A DNA stretch of 64,000 nt, from the NCBI RefSeq assembly GCF_963576675.1, contig NC_088912.1, forward strand, positions 100,655,895 through 100,719,894, read 5' to 3'. Position numbers and translations under genes: made by a program. Below, piece after piece: positions 20,377 through 30,895 of this stretch. The notes below the pieces were generated by a model. That model was given only the letters and a program-made list of their open reading frames with translations, was not told where the DNA came from and did not search any database. The stretch comes from Euphorbia lathyris (Eukaryota > Streptophyta > Magnoliopsida > Malpighiales > Euphorbiaceae). Each line of letters begins with the position of its first letter. Within the stretch, counting starts at the first letter, position 1.

Positions 20377-21074
20377 GGGTAAACAATTTATAAGTCTTAT
20401 AGTTTTACATATTATATTAGTTAGTCCTTGTATTTTTTAAAATAATTATATAGTCCATAAATTTCATCTCTTTCAACTCTTTAGTCCTTCTTTAGAATCC
20501 ATGATCAAATTAAATTAAATAACAATAAAACTACCCTTTCTTATATTTTGTAATGATAAAAAATTTAATTTTTATGTTTTCTATTTTTTTCCCACACGTA
20601 ATTTCTTCAAATATATAGTATTTGATTTAATAATTAAAAAATTCATAAAATTTTAAATTAGCGGTGTAAATTTTGTTTCATTAAAAAAATAATGAAAATA
20701 TCTTAAAATTATAAAATCAGGAGTAGAATTATATAAAATTATAAATTTTGATTTTTTTAATAAAAAAATTCGAATAAAAAATAAAATGAGAATAAAAAAT
20801 CAATAAAATAAATAATAACTTTTTTATATGTATAAATATAAAAATATTAGTGTATATATATTATATAAATTTAATATAAATATATTGATTAAATTTGAAA
20901 AATAAAAGACAAGTTTTTTATTTATATAATTAAGGGTATTTTTGTACTTTAATGTAGAAAAATAAAAGGAGGGACTAAACAATTGATTAATACAAAACTT
21001 AAGAACTTTAAAATATATGTGTGGACTGACTAGTTTATTAGGTAAAAACATAGGGACTAATTAGTTATTTACCC
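20377..21074. mobile_element. Mutator-like MITE with 9-bp TSD
   Basis: Ends GGGTAAACAATTTATAAGTC and the complement of GGGTAAATAACTAATTAGTC, with a perfect 9-bp duplication ATTTTTTTA (20368-20376 and 21075-21083). The interior (698 bp) is very AT-rich. A 75-codon minus-strand ORF in it is low complexity and not called. Confidence 0.75.
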
Positions 21075-21083
21075 ATTTTTTTA

Positions 21084-21429
21084 ATATGTCAGATGCTGCT
21101 ATCATGACATGAGATGTCAGGTCAGCAATTTCGAGGAAAGTATGATTGGAAAACGTACAAAGTGACTTTTTTGAAACAAAAACAAACTTAAATGATTTTA
21201 TTGAGACAAATTAAACTTTTCTGATCTTTTGAGAATATTGTCCAAACTTTAATGACCACTGTTTTTTATGATCGGGTGTCCAATATGCTACAAGCTGTCC
21301 CTTCTAGCGCAGGTAAGGAGCATAAATGTATGACCTTATGGTCTACCTGGAAGCAGATAAGTACTGTTATGTGAAATGCTAAGTGGATTCTGACCAGTGT
21401 AACTATCTGTAATGCACTAGGTCGTCCAT
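21084..21429. other. Intergenic DNA
   Basis: It resumes after the MITE. Positions 21100-21130 carry a partial complement of 20320-20345 ('tgctgacctgacac' and 'gtcaggtcagca'), perhaps the arms of a larger foldback element around the MITE. No gene is recognised. Confidence 0.35.
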
Positions 21430-21795
21430 TGGTGGTCTCCCTAGTTAGTTGCTTCAAAATCGATATTAATGCTACTTTTTAAAAGGGACCATAAAGTGGG
21501 GTTTGCTGTGTTTGTCGTGATTTTTTAAGGGCCGATCATTATGTGTTGGACGAGCCGGTTTGTTGCTTGTTGGTCCGTCGCTATGTAGAAGCATGGTGCT
21601 TATAAGAGGCATTGGATTGGCTTAAAAATGCGAGATGGAAGGATGTGTGGGTGGAGATGGATGCAAAACATGTGGTAGATAATCTACATAGTAGAGTCCG
21701 TGATGAGTCCGAGTATGGTAGCGTCGTTCTTGCTTGTCAGAATATTACTAGGAACTGTCAGAGTGTTCTTGTGTTTTATATCAAGGGAATCTTTT
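21430..21795 (+). pseudogene. LINE RNase H-like (RVT_3) domain relic, best copy
   Basis: Frame-shifted pieces read 'KIDINATF', then '..HKVGFAVFV', and from 21612 an open piece 'DWLKNARWKDVWVEMDAKHV' followed by 'VDNLHSRVRDESEYGSVV'. This resembles the RNase H domain at the end of plant L1-type LINE pol genes. Frameshifts and stops show it is dead. It marks the left part of unit B and is repeated in the other two units. Confidence 0.6.
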
Positions 21796-21940
21796 AGAGT
21801 ACTCTGAAAGTAATACTCTCTACCAATCAATTCATGCCACATATATATTATATCAAGATGCAAGATAATATAGTTGTTGATACTGTTATTAAATCGTATT
21901 TTTCTTGACCTAATCTCTATTTATAAAACTTAGCTTCTCT

Positions 21941-22558
21941 GAGTGGCGAATACAGAATTACTCTGTTACGGGGGCCGATTTTACATGTGTGTTCGTAATT
22001 TTTTTTTTGCTAAATCGAACTTTCTCAAATTTTTTATATATATGCATGTTATAATTTGAGTGATCAAGAACGAATTTTTAAGTATTAATGTATAATTTTT
22101 CAAAATTATGTTAGATTTTGTTTAGGATTCCTAACATGTAAAAAAATGGATTTAGGGATGGCCGAACAGGTTAAAAAAAGTTTAAATTTTGATTTGAGAG
22201 CCATAGTAGGCCAAAAAAAATTAATAATTTGGACTTAAGGAGGGTCTAATCGACAACAAAAAAATAGAAATTTAGACTTTGGGAGGTCTAACAACCCAAA
22301 AAAGAATTAGAAATTTGGATTTAGATAGGCCTAACAGGCCCAAAAAAATTAAAAATTTGGATTTAGTGAGTACCTAATATGCCTAAAATATTAAAATTTT
22401 GAATTTTGGACAAACCTAACACTTAATGGGTTATCTTAGGAGACTAATTCAACACTCCAATATTTTTTTTATAGATAGAAGGACCGAAATTACCCGGAAT
22501 CAAGGTGGTTCCGGCGGCCGGAGGAGTCCGGACCTCAAGCCCCCTATCTACGCCCCTG
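21941..22558 (-). mobile_element. hAT-like element, inverted relative of 62-792
   Basis: Read on the minus strand it starts CAGGGGCGTAGATAG at 22558 and follows the 62-792 element along its length, including 'ccggaaccaccttgat' and the 45-50-bp degenerate repeats (about 22140-22400). It ends near 'agtggcgaatacag' at 21941. No convincing 8-bp duplication was found, so the ends are approximate. Confidence 0.65.
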
Positions 22559-24754
22559 ACTCATCCGTTTGTGAGATTAGTGGTTGAGTCTGATATAATC
22601 GTTAATACATTTTACTTATTTAGAGAAAACAACCCAATATATAATATTATTATAATCTAATATATTTCTGGCTATAAATAAAATTTCAATTTCAATCATA
22701 ATTATTTCCTTTTTTAATTATTTCTTTTCTTTTTTCTTTTTTCTTTTTCCTTTTGTTTAATTAAGATATGCAGGACCAAGTTGTATTAATGGTTTACCTT
22801 TTCTTTAAATAATTATTGATCCCTTACTAATAATTATAATAATAATAATAATTATTGATCTAATATATATGTACAATTATAATTTCGCAAATAAAATTAT
22901 TATATATAATTTATTAACCATCTAATATTACTTAATTGAAAGAGATATATTTTTACATGTTTAAGACAATCTTCTTCATTTGAAATACCTTTTGGATTGA
23001 GTTAGATTTTTGTTTACATAGTATCAGAGTAATGATATTCCATATTGAACCCTCGCTAAAATTAACGCCACACATCAAATGAATCAGATATGAGTGGATG
23101 TGTTAAACATCCCATATTACCTAATTGCAATGCCTAAACCCAAAACCGTCTGACCGCCTAGGTGCTCAAAATCGAGAATTTGTCATGATTTTCTCTGAGT
23201 AATCCCTCTATGCGTTTTTTCCCTAGGCGATTTTTAACTGCCTAGGCTTCGGCTTGGGACCGGCTAGTTGTCCCCTAAGCAACGATGACGAAAAGAATTT
23301 TCTATTATAAATTTACTTTTCCTTATTAAAATTCAAAGTTGAATTGTTTCAATAATATTGTTATTGAAATGTTGATGTTCGTACATTTTTAAATATATAT
23401 GTTACAAATAAACGTGTTTTTCTACCTTAAATAATTTTATATTATTATTTTGAGATATATAATACATATTTTAATGGAATTTAAATAACAACTTATTAAT
23501 TAACAAATGAAAAGTATAAAAAATTACAAATCCGATTAATGCCCGATTATTCTTGAGGCCATATCCATCTGGCTAGTGCCTAACGTTTTTTACAACCTTG
23601 CTTAATTAGAAAGTTATATTCCTCCTTATATATGTAAGGTACGATACCTTTTGGAGCGAATTTTTACGTAATTGAAATCAAACTCGAGACCTAAGAAAGA
23701 GGTTCTACTCCACAATCTATTCTGAATTGATAAATACAATTTACATTATTTATCAAGAAATAAACTAGCCAATAACTTGTAAGAGACATTTTTCAATACT
23801 TCCGGCATGAATAACTTAACTAATCAATTTTCACCAATCATCTCCTATGAAATGTATATTAGGTTGAGAAATAACTGGTAACTGATGGCCAAATCAATAA
23901 TTAAATCGAAATCTTAATTTGGTTCTCTTATTTTTAAATTCTTGTTTTGTTATGTTTTCGTTTATGCTTAGTTTGGTAATCGATTATCGATTTAGTTATT
24001 CCGTAAAAATATTGATTTATACGAAATGAATCCAAGTTTATGTAAATAAAAATAAAAATAATAAACTATTATAAGATTTTAACTGTCTAATTTAAAATTT
24101 TAGTAAAATAGTTCGTTGACATGTTATACATTTGAAACCAAAAACACAATATAATAAACTTATCTTCTATTTATATTTTATTACAAAAAATATTTGTCAG
24201 GTTGAAAATTTGGAAAAAAAATTATTTGTTTGTTATATCGTATACAGTGTTCTAAAAATCGGCTGATACGGTAATTTAGACAGAAAATTTTAAAGTACCG
24301 TCCTGATTTCTCCAAATCGACATTATAAATTGATGACCCATTTTTGAATACTTAGACGGCTCAAGCATACCCAATTGACTCTTTTAGAAAGACAATTTTC
24401 TTAAAGTTTATATCGTTTTATTTTAATTTTAAATAAATACTACTTCCGTTTCATATTATATGTTTTTCTAGAGACTCACTTTTGTTTCATATTATATGTC
24501 ATTTTATATGATAAGTACACGTTAATCTATCTTTTTTCCTGCTATAAAACGTGAGTTTATGAAAATTAATTAGAATAATGACTCTTTTTTCATATTATAT
24601 GTCATTTTTATGCAATTCTGTAAAACGACATGTAATATGAAACAGTAAGAGTATTAAATAATCTCAATGTAAAAAAATAACTAAAACCATTAAACTCTTT
24701 TACAATCTTCATGTATAGGTCTAACAAAGTAGAAAGTTCATGTGACCTACCTAC

Positions 24755-24756
<2 letters not shown>
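22559..24756. other. AT-rich upstream region of BAHD gene B
   Basis: Positions 22560-23960 parallel the middle unit and 23975-24750 parallel 2685-3230 of unit A. It contains an inverted AGGCG MITE (about 23129-23605) and an inverted repeat near 24440-24650 built from 'tttcatattatatgt', probably a small MITE. No gene. Confidence 0.55.
23129..23605 (-). mobile_element. AGGCG-family MITE in unit B
   Basis: Same orientation and site as 19404-19775: it ends 'gtgcctaacgttttttacaaccttg' and starts with 'ccgtctgaccgcctaggtg'. The shared site means the insertion is older than the duplication that produced the middle unit and unit B. Confidence 0.55.

Positions 24757-24802
<46 letters not shown>
24757..24802. 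repeat. (TTA)n microsatellite in BAHD gene B promoter
   Basis: About 15 uninterrupted TTA units end roughly 80 bp before the ATG. Gene A has a shorter ATT run at the same place, and that is where its MITE inserted. Confidence 0.85.
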
Positions 24803-24803
<1 letters not shown>

Positions 24804-24884
24804 CTGTCATAAAGTTTTATGGACAAGAATTGAAGTGAAGCAATAATATAAATAGGTTAATCCACAATTGAACTACAAGTAGTC

Positions 24885-26300
24885 ATGACAACTAGTTATA
24901 ACTATTCGCTTAAGATGCTCGAAGTTTGCCGAGTTACTCCTTTCACCAACTCAGCAATACGTCTTGCTGAGTTATCTCTCCCTCTTACATATTTTGATAT
25001 GTTTTGGGTTAAGTTATTCCCTTTGGAGCGAATATTTTTCTATCAACTCGGCCAACATGAGTCAACTCACACTTTCTTCAACTCAGTATTACTTCCTAAA
25101 CTTAAGCATTCTCTTTCCCTCACTCTAACCCATTTTCTTCCAATAGCAGGACATATCATATGGCCTGTCGGTACAGAGAAACCATCCTTCCTCTACACTC
25201 CAAGCGACGGGGTTTCACTCATTGTTTCTGAGTCTAACTCGGACTTCAACCGCCTTAGTCAGAATGAAATGCAGGAAGCAATAGCTTTACATCCATATGT
25301 CCCCGAGTTACCGGTTTCCGACTCGAAAGCCGCCATTATCGCCTTTCAAATAACGTTTTTCCCGAATCAAGGCTTCTCTATAGGCATGCGTTTTCAGCAT
25401 GCAATGTTCGACGGAAAAAGCGTAGCCATGTTTATGAAATCATGGGCGCATATATGCAAAGTGAATTCTGACATGACAACATTGTTACCACTTGAGCTAA
25501 CTCCTATTTTGGATCGAACAGTTGTTGATGAGCCACAAGGATTGGGCATGTTTTACTTGAAAAATAGGTTTCCAGGTTCGGATTCAAACCCGAAAAGCTT
25601 AAAACATCCACGAGTAATAAGGGATATGGAAAACATAGTACGAGCAAATTTTGAGCTTTCGCGACAAGACATAACCAATCTCCAACGGAATATTGTTTCT
25701 CAGCAAAATGGAAAAGAAGAAGAAGATTCAAAGAGTATGCATTTGTCATCATTTGTTCTTTCCTATGCTTATATTATAGTAACCCTTGTTAAATCAAAAC
25801 ATTTAGTAAGAAAAGGAAAAGTTGGATTCAAGGTTCTAGCTGAATGTAGATCCCGTTTGAACCCTCCATTACCAACGAATTACTTTGGTACCTGTGTCCT
25901 AGGAAGCTTCACATTGGTCGATACCGAGACAATCCTTGACAAAAATGGGGTTGCCTCTGTCGCCAATGAGCTTAGCGAGATGATAAAAGGGTTAGAGACG
26001 AGAGTGAAGAACATGTGTGTTGAGCGAGAAATTGAACAGGCTTTGAAATTAAAAAACATTGAGGAGGTTGCTGATGTTGTGATCGGAGTTGCCGGATCAC
26101 CTCGATTTGATATTTATGGAACAGATTTCGGATGGGGGAAGCCGAAGAAGACACAAGCTGTATCGATAGATAAGAATGTAACTATAACGATTTCTATGGC
26201 AGAGAGTAGAGATTCAAATGGAGGACTGGAGGTTGGTTTAGCTTTGAAGAAGAGTGAAATGAAGATGTTTACTTTTCTATTTGCTAATGGACTTAAATAA
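24885..26300 (+). CDS. BAHD acyltransferase, malonyltransferase-like (copy B)
   Basis: This 471-residue single-exon paralogue of copy A has an open frame. HAMFD (172-176) and DFGWG (414-418) are intact. The usual YFGNC is YFGTC here (333-337), a replacement at a normally conserved Asn, and residues around 315-345 ('FKVLAECR', 'CVLGSFTLV') differ most from copy A, so the substrate may differ. Compared with copy A it gains two residues near 430 and ends two residues earlier. Residues about 64-160 are almost identical to copy A even at silent sites, unlike the flanks. A TATA-like 'ataatataaata' lies about 40 bp before the ATG. The malonyltransferase-like branch is inferred from motifs; the substrate is unknown. 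Confidence 0.92.
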   Translation: MTTSYNYSLKMLEVCRVTPFTNSAIRLAELSLPLTYFDMFWVKLFPLERIFFYQLGQHESTHTFFNSVLLPKLKHSLSLTLTHFLPIAGHIIWPVGTEKPSFLYTPSDGVSLIVSESNSDFNRLSQNEMQEAIALHPYVPELPVSDSKAAIIAFQITFFPNQGFSIGMRFQHAMFDGKSVAMFMKSWAHICKVNSDMTTLLPLELTPILDRTVVDEPQGLGMFYLKNRFPGSDSNPKSLKHPRVIRDMENIVRANFELSRQDITNLQRNIVSQQNGKEEEDSKSMHLSSFVLSYAYIIVTLVKSKHLVRKGKVGFKVLAECRSRLNPPLPTNYFGTCVLGSFTLVDTETILDKNGVASVANELSEMIKGLETRVKNMCVEREIEQALKLKNIEEVADVVIGVAGSPRFDIYGTDFGWGKPKKTQAVSIDKNVTITISMAESRDSNGGLEVGLALKKSEMKMFTFLFANGLK

Positions 26301-27556
26301 ATTTATAGTTAGATAATTAATTCTAGCTAATTTTGTATCAGTTGAATTTTAAAAATAAATATAGCTTGCAAGCATTGTTTTTCATTTTAATGAAGTAGGA
26401 TAACTTTTACATCCAGGGGAGGCCACCTAGGCGGCGGCCTAGGGCCTCCGACTTACGGGGGGCCTCCGATCGGCAATTTTTTTAAAATTTGATAATTATT
26501 AAAAATGTTATGATTAAAAGGTATATAGAATTAAATATATAAAAAGAAATAGTGCTAGTTTGAATGGTAAAAATATAGTGGAAATGTTTACAAGGGTGAG
26601 TGTTCAATTCTTTGAATTAGCATTTTTTGTTCACATTTTCTCTTATAGATTAAGCGCCAAATGATAAGATTCATTGGATCAATCGATGTCCAAACAGTGA
26701 TTTAAGCATGTAATTCATAATAAATACGCGAGTCAACCAATTTTTAATCTCCAAGATAAATTCTTCTTTTTCTTTCCATAGAATCTTGCGATTAGGTTCG
26801 AGTTCAGGCGTTCAAAATTAATAATTTATCGTCTGCTTGTTTCTGGCATAACTGGTAAGAACAAACTTGATTTTAAATATATAAAAGAAAACTCGATTTT
26901 ACGTATAAAAAAAACAAGAAGAATAATAATTTCTTAATTTTATGTTATTATTATATGACTTGAATTGTAGTTAATATTATATTGGTTTTACTATATAATA
27001 TTTATTATTTCTAAAATAGTATTAGATTTGGATATGAAAAAAAAAAGTGCACAATGCGCCTAGGGTCTCCAAAATGCTGGAGACGGCAAAGAGCGATCAA
27101 AGATGAGGGCAGTAAAGCCATTTACATAAAGAGCGATCAAACATAGAAGGATCACTTTTAATACTCGATCAAAATTCATGTTCCTCAAAGATTGGAAGCT
27201 AATATTTTGTTTCGATTTCTCCATTTTTATCCGTGTTCCTAGGATTAAAAAAAGTTTTTATGTGAATCATTTTAGACTACACAATATATTATTTTAAATA
27301 AATGAAATTTTTTTGTTATGTACATGCTAAAAGATAAAACGAAAAATATAATTTATTGATTCATCATAAGAAAACGAAAAATATAATTTACTTCTAATAT
27401 TTATCGATTCATCATAAGAAAATGAAAGACAAAGTGAGAGATGTTTATATAGCTCACACGGAGAAAAGAAAAGAAAGGAAGGAAATTAACTAACCATTGG
27501 ACAAAGAAATGAAGGCAATTAACTAACCATTTTGAGATATTTTCGAAATATCTCAA
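26301..27556. other. 3' flank of BAHD gene B with an insertion
   Basis: Matches the unit A 3' flank at 26301-26410 and 27115-27360, interrupted by the element at about 26415-27087. Positions 27357-27450 contain a short tandem duplication ('attgattcatcataagaaaa' repeated near 27405). No gene. Confidence 0.5.
26415..27087. mobile_element. Probable non-autonomous hAT-like element ('CAGGGGAGGCC' type)
   Basis: The left end is CAGGGGAGGCCACCTAGG followed by 'cggcctagggcctccga'. The right side has 'gcgcctagggtctccaaaat', a partial inverted match, near 27070. The segment is absent from unit A. No clear target duplication was found; a 14-bp direct repeat 'aaagagcgatcaaa' occurs at 27088-27101 and 27128-27141 just beyond. 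Superfamily assignment is by end sequence only. Confidence 0.45.
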
Positions 27557-27773
27557 TTGTGGTTATCTGTTTTCGAACAACACACGTGGTTTAAAAGTTT
27601 GCAAAATGTTACCTTGAGATTCATTCGGTTAGCAAACACATACCAAATTGATTGACGGTGTTAAAATCCAAAGGGAAAAGAGTTAATTTGATCCTTATAT
27701 TTATTTATTTTATAAATTAATTTCCCTTATTATCTAATTATCACAAAAGAAATACCAAAATAAAAAATAAAAA

Positions 27774-29395
27774 TCAAATGGAGGGATTTACACAGGAAAG
27801 CAAATTATGAGCTATGTTTAAATCGGTGAGAAAAGAGCAAGAGCCCAATGAGTCTGGTAATGAACCAGAAAACATGTTCTGCAAATAAAGATTATTCAGC
27901 TGCTTAAGTTCTCCAATTGACTCCGGTATCTTACCAGAAAACTGATTGTCATTTAACTGAATTGAATACAACGATCTAGCATCTAAAATCACTTCAGCCA
28001 ATTCGCCAGACAAGCGATTGTGACTGATGAACAACTGCTTAAGAGCTTTGTGATGCGGGGCATCCCTCCCATAACAACGACCCCGAAGCCAAGAGACGAG
28101 GAGCTTAGTGTCAAAAGTAGTGAGGGTTATGGAGAGCCATCCAAGGAGAAAGGAAGCAGCGGCATTCATCAAGACACGCTAAGCGTGTCTGCCATTACAC
28201 GGAGCGTGAAGAGCCCCAATCCGGGAAGAGAGTCCAGAAGGTCATCCACCCGGGGCGCACCCTCAGTTACGCCGCAGCTTGGATCGAGCCTTGGAAGCGA
28301 TTGAGTTCCAAGAGGTCGATTACGCGGGACGTGCCCTTAAGGACGTGGAGCATACCTGGCCGAAGATTACTTTCTCTCGAAGTTATGGCTGCTTGGGACA
28401 ATTTCTGCCACCCCTTAATTACGATCATGCCACCCCTTTCACCATTAACCCAATTTACCCTTATCTTTACATTTTAATTAGTTATGTAATTTACCCTCTT
28501 ATGTAAATTGACAATTAGGTTTTTGAGATGATATAAATACATCTCTTTCCATTGTAATCCTTAACTTTTATTCAATCAAATTAAACATCTTCTTCAATAA
28601 GATTTTGTTAAGGTTTGAAACCTTCAACAATGGGGATTTCAATATTAGTCCATAAAACCTAGGATTTACTCTTTCTAGTTTAGCTAGAGAAGAACATCTT
28701 TGTTAGTTAACGATTAAAACTAACACGTCCCGAAATCGATATGTATCACTTTCGCTTTTCTGATTTCACCAGTTATTTCGCCTTCTTTGTCCCCTGCTTA
28801 CACATGTTAGGCGGAATTGAGCCAGTCAAGTGATTCTCCGAGACATCAATAAAATCAAAGTTAATCCAAGAGCCGAGCTGTGGAGGTACATGACTGGTTA
28901 GCTTGTTCCTGTACAGAGAAAGATTAACGAGCTTCATGAACTGGCGAAAGTCCACCAGAATTTCACCGGAGAACTGTTGTAATAGAGCTGCAGGGTTACA
29001 AGATTCCATAAGGATCTTAACTCAGATAAATTCCCTTGTAAATAGTTTAGTCAAGCATCAAATTTCTCTAGTTTCGTCAGATTTCCAATTCCGATTGGTA
29101 ATTTTCCGGTCAAGTTGTTATTGTAGAGCTCCAGCTGCCACAAGTTAGTGAGCATTCCTATCTGTGAAGGAATCTCACCCGTTATGTTATTGTCGGAAAG
29201 TTTGAAGTTTATTAGCTCGGAAAGATTGCCGATATCTTCCGGAATTGTGCCCTCAAGGCTGCAATTCGCTAAGTAAAGCCAATTTAGTTTTACTAGCTTG
29301 GCAATCTGAGGTGGAAAAAGAATTGAATTGAATGGATTATCCCTAAACTTAGTTGGTGAGATTTTTGAGAAATTTCCGTGGAGAAGATAGTGCAA
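27774..29395 (-). pseudogene. Captured LRR receptor-like kinase fragments (HAIKU2-like)
   Basis: Three minus-strand pieces follow the order of an LRR-XI receptor ectodomain. The first (29395-29051) contains 'LANCSLEGTIPEDIGNLSEL', then 'WQLELYNNNLTGKLPIGIGN'. The second (about 28985-28770) has 'LVNLSLYRNKLTSHVPPQLG' and 'ENHLTGSIPPNMCKQG'. The third (about 28050-27774) has 'SIQLNDNQFSGKIPESIGEL'. The wording is closest to IKU2/RLK7-type kinases as I remember them. LRRs between pieces 2 and 3, the transmembrane segment and the kinase are missing, frames shift between pieces, and a solo LTR splits piece 3 from piece 2. It is not functional as a receptor. Confidence 0.75.
28051..28748 (+). mobile_element. 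Solo LTR, family P (698 bp)
   Basis: It begins TGATGCGGGGCATCCC and ends ATATGTATCA, flanked by CTTTG (28046-28050) and CTTTC (28749-28753), matching at 4 of 5 bases. U3 carries paired dyads (28175-28187 with 28196-28208, and 28247-28259 with 28268-28280). A TATA-like 'gatataaatac' is near 28530. U5 contains 'aaggtttgaaaccttcaaca'. The insertion lies inside the captured LRR fragment. Confidence 0.75.
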
Positions 29396-29640
29396 TTGAT
29401 TTTTATTTTTTATTTTGGAATTTTTTTGTGATAATTAGATAATAAGGGTGATTAATTTATAAAATAAATAAATATAACGACCAAATTACCTATTTTTTCT
29501 TTGAGTTTTAACACCGTTAGTCAAATTGGTATGAGTTGCTAACGGAATGAACCTCAAGGTACCATTTTACAAATTTTTAAACTACATGGGTGTTGTTCGA
29601 AAACAGGTGTAACCACAAAGTTTATTTTTGTACTTTTTCC

Positions 29641-30895
29641 AAATAATGCAGGACGTGCTAGAGAAGTTAATTCTCGTTGGGTATAATGAACCAAGAAATT
29701 ACAACTTGGAAAAGTGATTAAACGAACAAATTGTAAAAATAAAGCAATATGTATAGCAAAATTAATTGCGGTAAATGTGCAAAAATAATTAAATATTAAC
29801 ACACTTAAAGTCGTGGCCAAGGATTAGTCAATGGTGTCATGGGAGAGCTTGTGAACGAATGCTTAACAGGTCTTACTTTGAAACCTAGGGTGGTAAAAAA
29901 TGCGAATTTGTCTTACCCTGTGTGTTGTCGCTTAAAACTGCAAATTTGGCAGGTGTGGAGTACTTAGAAAATTGAAGGAACCGTCAACTGGGAACATTTC
30001 TGATTCCTATACAACAGAATATATAACAAAGATAAGAAACCAAATTCAAGAAGAAATGGATGAGAAAATGAATCAAAAAATTCTCGTGGATGATGACCAA
30101 ATTGAGAGAAGCTAATCTCAATCTTAAAGTTGATATAGAAGAAATTTGTGGCGGCTTATCAATTGAAAATGACGATGTTGCGGGGTCTTTTAAGGATGGT
30201 GCTCCATATGAAGAGATGGAAGGATATATAATATTATGTGCATTATTATATTTTTAGCTTGTTATTGTTTTATCTTATGATAATGTTAAATTGTGTTGTT
30301 CATATATTGACCTATTATGGTTGTATTTAAGGATATTATTTAAATTAAAAAAATTTTGTTTCATATGTTAAAGAATGTGTTGCATTAATTAAAGTGTGTT
30401 ATATTAAAGTGTTACATTGCATATGGAACATGTGTTGCTACGAATATCACATGTTACATAATAAAAGTGTTGCAATTGAACATAAAAGAGTTACTAATGA
30501 ACTGCAACAGAGAGAACAGATAAGGAAAAGAAAATAAGAGAAGAAGAATATAAAGAAGAAGTGGCTTGTAATTGCTTACCTCCTAAGTTTTTGGTCCATC
30601 GATTAATAGCAAATATAATAGAATTCATTTACTACTCAAATGGTAGCTCATACTAAAAACAAAGATTACAGAAAATCATTAAATCTCTTCAGTGGGCGGA
30701 TGTTTCTAGTGCTTCTCCTCTCTTGCTACACTTGTGATATTGGGCCTAAATTGGGAATAGTTGGGATTGAGCCTGAGACGTCAATTAGGCCTGCAACATT
30801 ACCATCTTTATCAAAAAAGAACCTTTTCCTCAAGGTTATAAGAGGGAAAATCAGAGATGAAGGCAGTGGCATTCTCCCAATAAGCATGAGAAGCA
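29641..30895. other. Intergenic DNA with a small coding-like relic and TGTTGC repeats
   Basis: Positions 29690-29880 match 13850-14045 of unit A. Positions about 30000-30230 contain broken frames such as 'REANLNLKVDIEEICGGLSI', protein-like but unrecognised. Between 30370 and 30520 the word 'gtgttgca' or its relatives recurs, reminiscent of CACTA subterminal repeats. No intact gene can be supported. Confidence 0.3.

Larger units (their letters stand above)
27557..29640 (-). mobile_element. Mutator-like (long-TIR) element carrying LRR receptor kinase fragments
   Basis: Inverted arms of about 220 bp lie at 27557-27778 and 29400-29640 ('cacgtggtttaaaagtttgc' and 'aattatcacaaa' on one side, their diverged complements on the other). 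The same arms bound the element at 35995-36930. The right end reads inward GGAAAAAGTACAAAAATAAA; the left end has lost this terminal part. No transposase is present. The cargo is a broken LRR receptor-kinase gene, so this resembles a Pack-MULE. Superfamily is inferred from long arms; no TSD could be shown. Confidence 0.65.
21580..29880. repeat. Segmental duplication unit B (carries BAHD gene B)
   Basis: Collinear with unit A (see that entry), with different private insertions: an inverted hAT-like element (21941-22558), an insertion 3' of the gene (about 26415-27087), and a Mutator-like element with LRR gene fragments (27557-29640). The two start codons lie 21.2 kb apart. Confidence 0.7.

Noticed and set aside
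30000..30530. CACTA element suggested by TGTTGC repeats and a transposase-like scrap
   Set aside because: No CACTA termini or 3-bp duplication could be found, so it is only mentioned as a relic.
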